A stretch of DNA of 5,022 bases from assembly GCA_036569845.1 (NCBI GenBank), contig DATCPY010000057.1, positions 1 to 5,022 of the forward strand, in the 5' to 3' direction. The stretch comes from UBA4735 sp036569845 (GTDB lineage: Bacteria; Chloroflexota; Limnocylindria; P2-11E). A program made the translations under genes and the position numbers. Within the stretch, counting starts at the first letter, position 1, and each line of letters opens with the position of its first letter. Positions 4,089 to 5,022 of this stretch are shown in pieces. The notes beneath the pieces were generated by a model. It was given only the letters and a program-made list of their open reading frames with translations. It was not told where the DNA came from and did not search any database.

Positions 4089-5022
4089 CTACCGGACCTC
4101 GGTCGCCAGCACAGCACCCGCACGCACGTCAGCCACCGCACGACCCTGCACGGCGGTGCGTCCATTGATCACGACCGCGCGGACTCCGACCGGCGTCAGC
4201 AACGGGTCCGCATACGTCGCGCGATCAAGCACCGTCGCAGGATCGAAGATGACCAGGTCCGCGATCTTCCCGACCGCGAGGGCACCGCGATCGCGCAGGC
4301 CGAACCGCTCCGCGGGCAACGCGGTCATCTTCCGCACCGCGGTCGGCAGGTCGAGGATGCCGCGCTCGCGCACGTAGCGGCCGAGGATCCGCGCGAACGT
4401 GCCGGCGAGGCGCGGGTGCGGCTTGCCCGGCAGCGGGATCGCGTCGGAGCCGATCATCGACGCCGGATGCGCGATGACCCGGTCGACGTCGTCTTCGCGC
4501 ATCGTGTGGGCGATCATCGTCACCTGTCCGTGCTGCTCGGCGATGAGATCGAACACCGCCTCGGCCGGGTCCGGGCCGAGGGCGTCGGCGCGCTGCCCCT
4601 CGAGCTCCGGACGGCCGGCGCAGCCCGCAATGAAGATGCCGTCCCAGCCCGCAGCGCGCTGCTGGTTCTGCCAGCCGGGAATGCCGTCGGCGAAGTCGCG
4701 CGTGATGCGCGCGCGGGCCGCTGGATCGCGCAGCCGCGCGACCATCGCCCCGATGCCGTCGGCGAGGGCCCAGGGCGGCAGGATCGAGTGGAGCAGCGTG
4801 CTGCCTGCGGTATACGGGTAGACATCGAGCGTCACGTCTTGCCCGCCGGCACGCGCGGCATCGATGAGCGCGAGGGTCTCGGCGGTGCGGCCCCAGTTGT
4901 CCTTCCCCGAGGCCTTGTGATGCGAGATGTGCACGGGCACGCCGGCCTCCCGTCCGATGCGGATCGCCTCGCGCACCGAGTCCGCGACCATGTCGGTCTC
5001 GCCACGCATGTGCGTGACGTAC
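4089..5022 (-). CDS. N-acyl-D-amino-acid deacylase (D-aminoacylase) family amidohydrolase, C-terminal 310 residues
   Basis: The frame enters at the window edge and ends at TAG (4091-4089). Family members are zinc amidohydrolases that cleave N-acyl-D-amino acids, and some relatives act on other N-acyl or cyclic amide substrates. The fragment starts YVTHMRGETD; an internal Met at 5009 is not the start. Counting that Met as residue 1, SHHK is at 29-32. The His of THMRGE and the first His of SHHK are 30 residues apart, as are metal-site His220 and His250 of the Alcaligenes enzyme. TMIAHTMREDD (164-174) and IGSDAIPLPGKPHPR (186-200), whose Asp189 should be the catalytic Asp, follow. FARILGRYVRE (205-215), KMTALPAERFGLRDRGALAVG (227-247) and ADLVIFDPATVLDRAT (250-265) give the usual C-terminal return to the small beta domain. 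The N-terminal HxH metal motif and the bridging-Cys region lie outside the window. Substrate is not settled; dihydroorotase- or hydantoinase-like enzymes are less likely. Confidence 0.9.
   Translation of the reverse strand, partial: YVTHMRGETDMVADSVREAIRIGREAGVPVHISHHKASGKDNWGRTAETLALIDAARAGGQDVTLDVYPYTAGSTLLHSILPPWALADGIGAMVARLRDPAARARITRDFADGIPGWQNQQRAAGWDGIFIAGCAGRPELEGQRADALGPDPAEAVFDLIAEQHGQVTMIAHTMREDDVDRVIAHPASMIGSDAIPLPGKPHPRLAGTFARILGRYVRERGILDLPTAVRKMTALPAERFGLRDRGALAVGKIADLVIFDPATVLDRATYADPLLTPVGVRAVVINGRTAVQGRAVADVRAGAVLATEVR

Noticed and set aside
4061..4165. Extended N-terminus of the small minus-strand protein, up to 35 residues longer
   Set aside because: The extra residues overlap the end of the deacylase gene in another frame and are Arg/Cys/Trp-rich, as in shadow frames; conserved-looking sequence begins only after the GTG at 4060.
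1..5022. Defence system, mobile element or CRISPR array
   Set aside because: All secure genes are housekeeping or general metabolic types, no repeats with regular spacers are present, and no transposase, integrase or toxin-antitoxin signature was seen.

Overview
This is a high-GC bacterial window with dense genes, G/C-ending codons and short or overlapping junctions. The Thr/Pro-rich lipoprotein linkers, the GC-rich codon use and the apparent leaderless promoters would fit a Chloroflexota- or Actinobacteria-like organism. No taxonomic marker is present, so this is a weak inference. I see no tRNA, rRNA, CRISPR array, insertion sequence or phage gene.

Layout. (1) Positions 1-690, minus strand: the N-terminal 230 residues of threonine synthase (thrC), cut by the window edge. 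(2) Positions 691-724: a 34-bp divergent intergenic region that is almost entirely an inverted repeat. It places a TAGCAT hexamer 6-7 bp before each start codon, as expected for two back-to-back leaderless promoters. (3) Positions 725-1849, plus strand: an AI-2E/PerM-family membrane protein. (4) Positions 1846-1929: a 27-codon mini-ORF. It overlaps the membrane-protein stop (ATGA) and its own stop overlaps the probable surE start (ATTAA), and it lies in an array of three stem-loops. (5) Positions 1925-2725, plus: the nucleotidase SurE, whose conserved N-terminus can only be included by using a non-canonical start, most likely ATT. (6) Positions 2722-3771, plus: a two-domain lipoprotein overlapping the surE stop, possibly from a CTG start. 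(7) Convergent on the minus strand: the C-terminal 310 residues of a D-aminoacylase-family amidohydrolase (4089-5022), followed by an 89-residue uncharacterised protein (3791-4060).

How the genes relate. The plus-strand membrane protein, mini-ORF, surE and lipoprotein are packed tightly enough to be one transcription unit with coupled translation. A shared function is not evident, since SurE is a housekeeping phosphatase, the membrane protein a putative exporter/permease and the lipoprotein unknown. The minus-strand pair looks like the 3' end of a separate operon. thrC is divergent from the plus-strand unit and may share its promoter region.

The most interesting signals are not new protein families. 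They are the symmetric divergent leaderless promoter, and the perM-surE junction, where a short leader ORF, a hairpin covering the ribosome-binding site and a rare start codon coincide.
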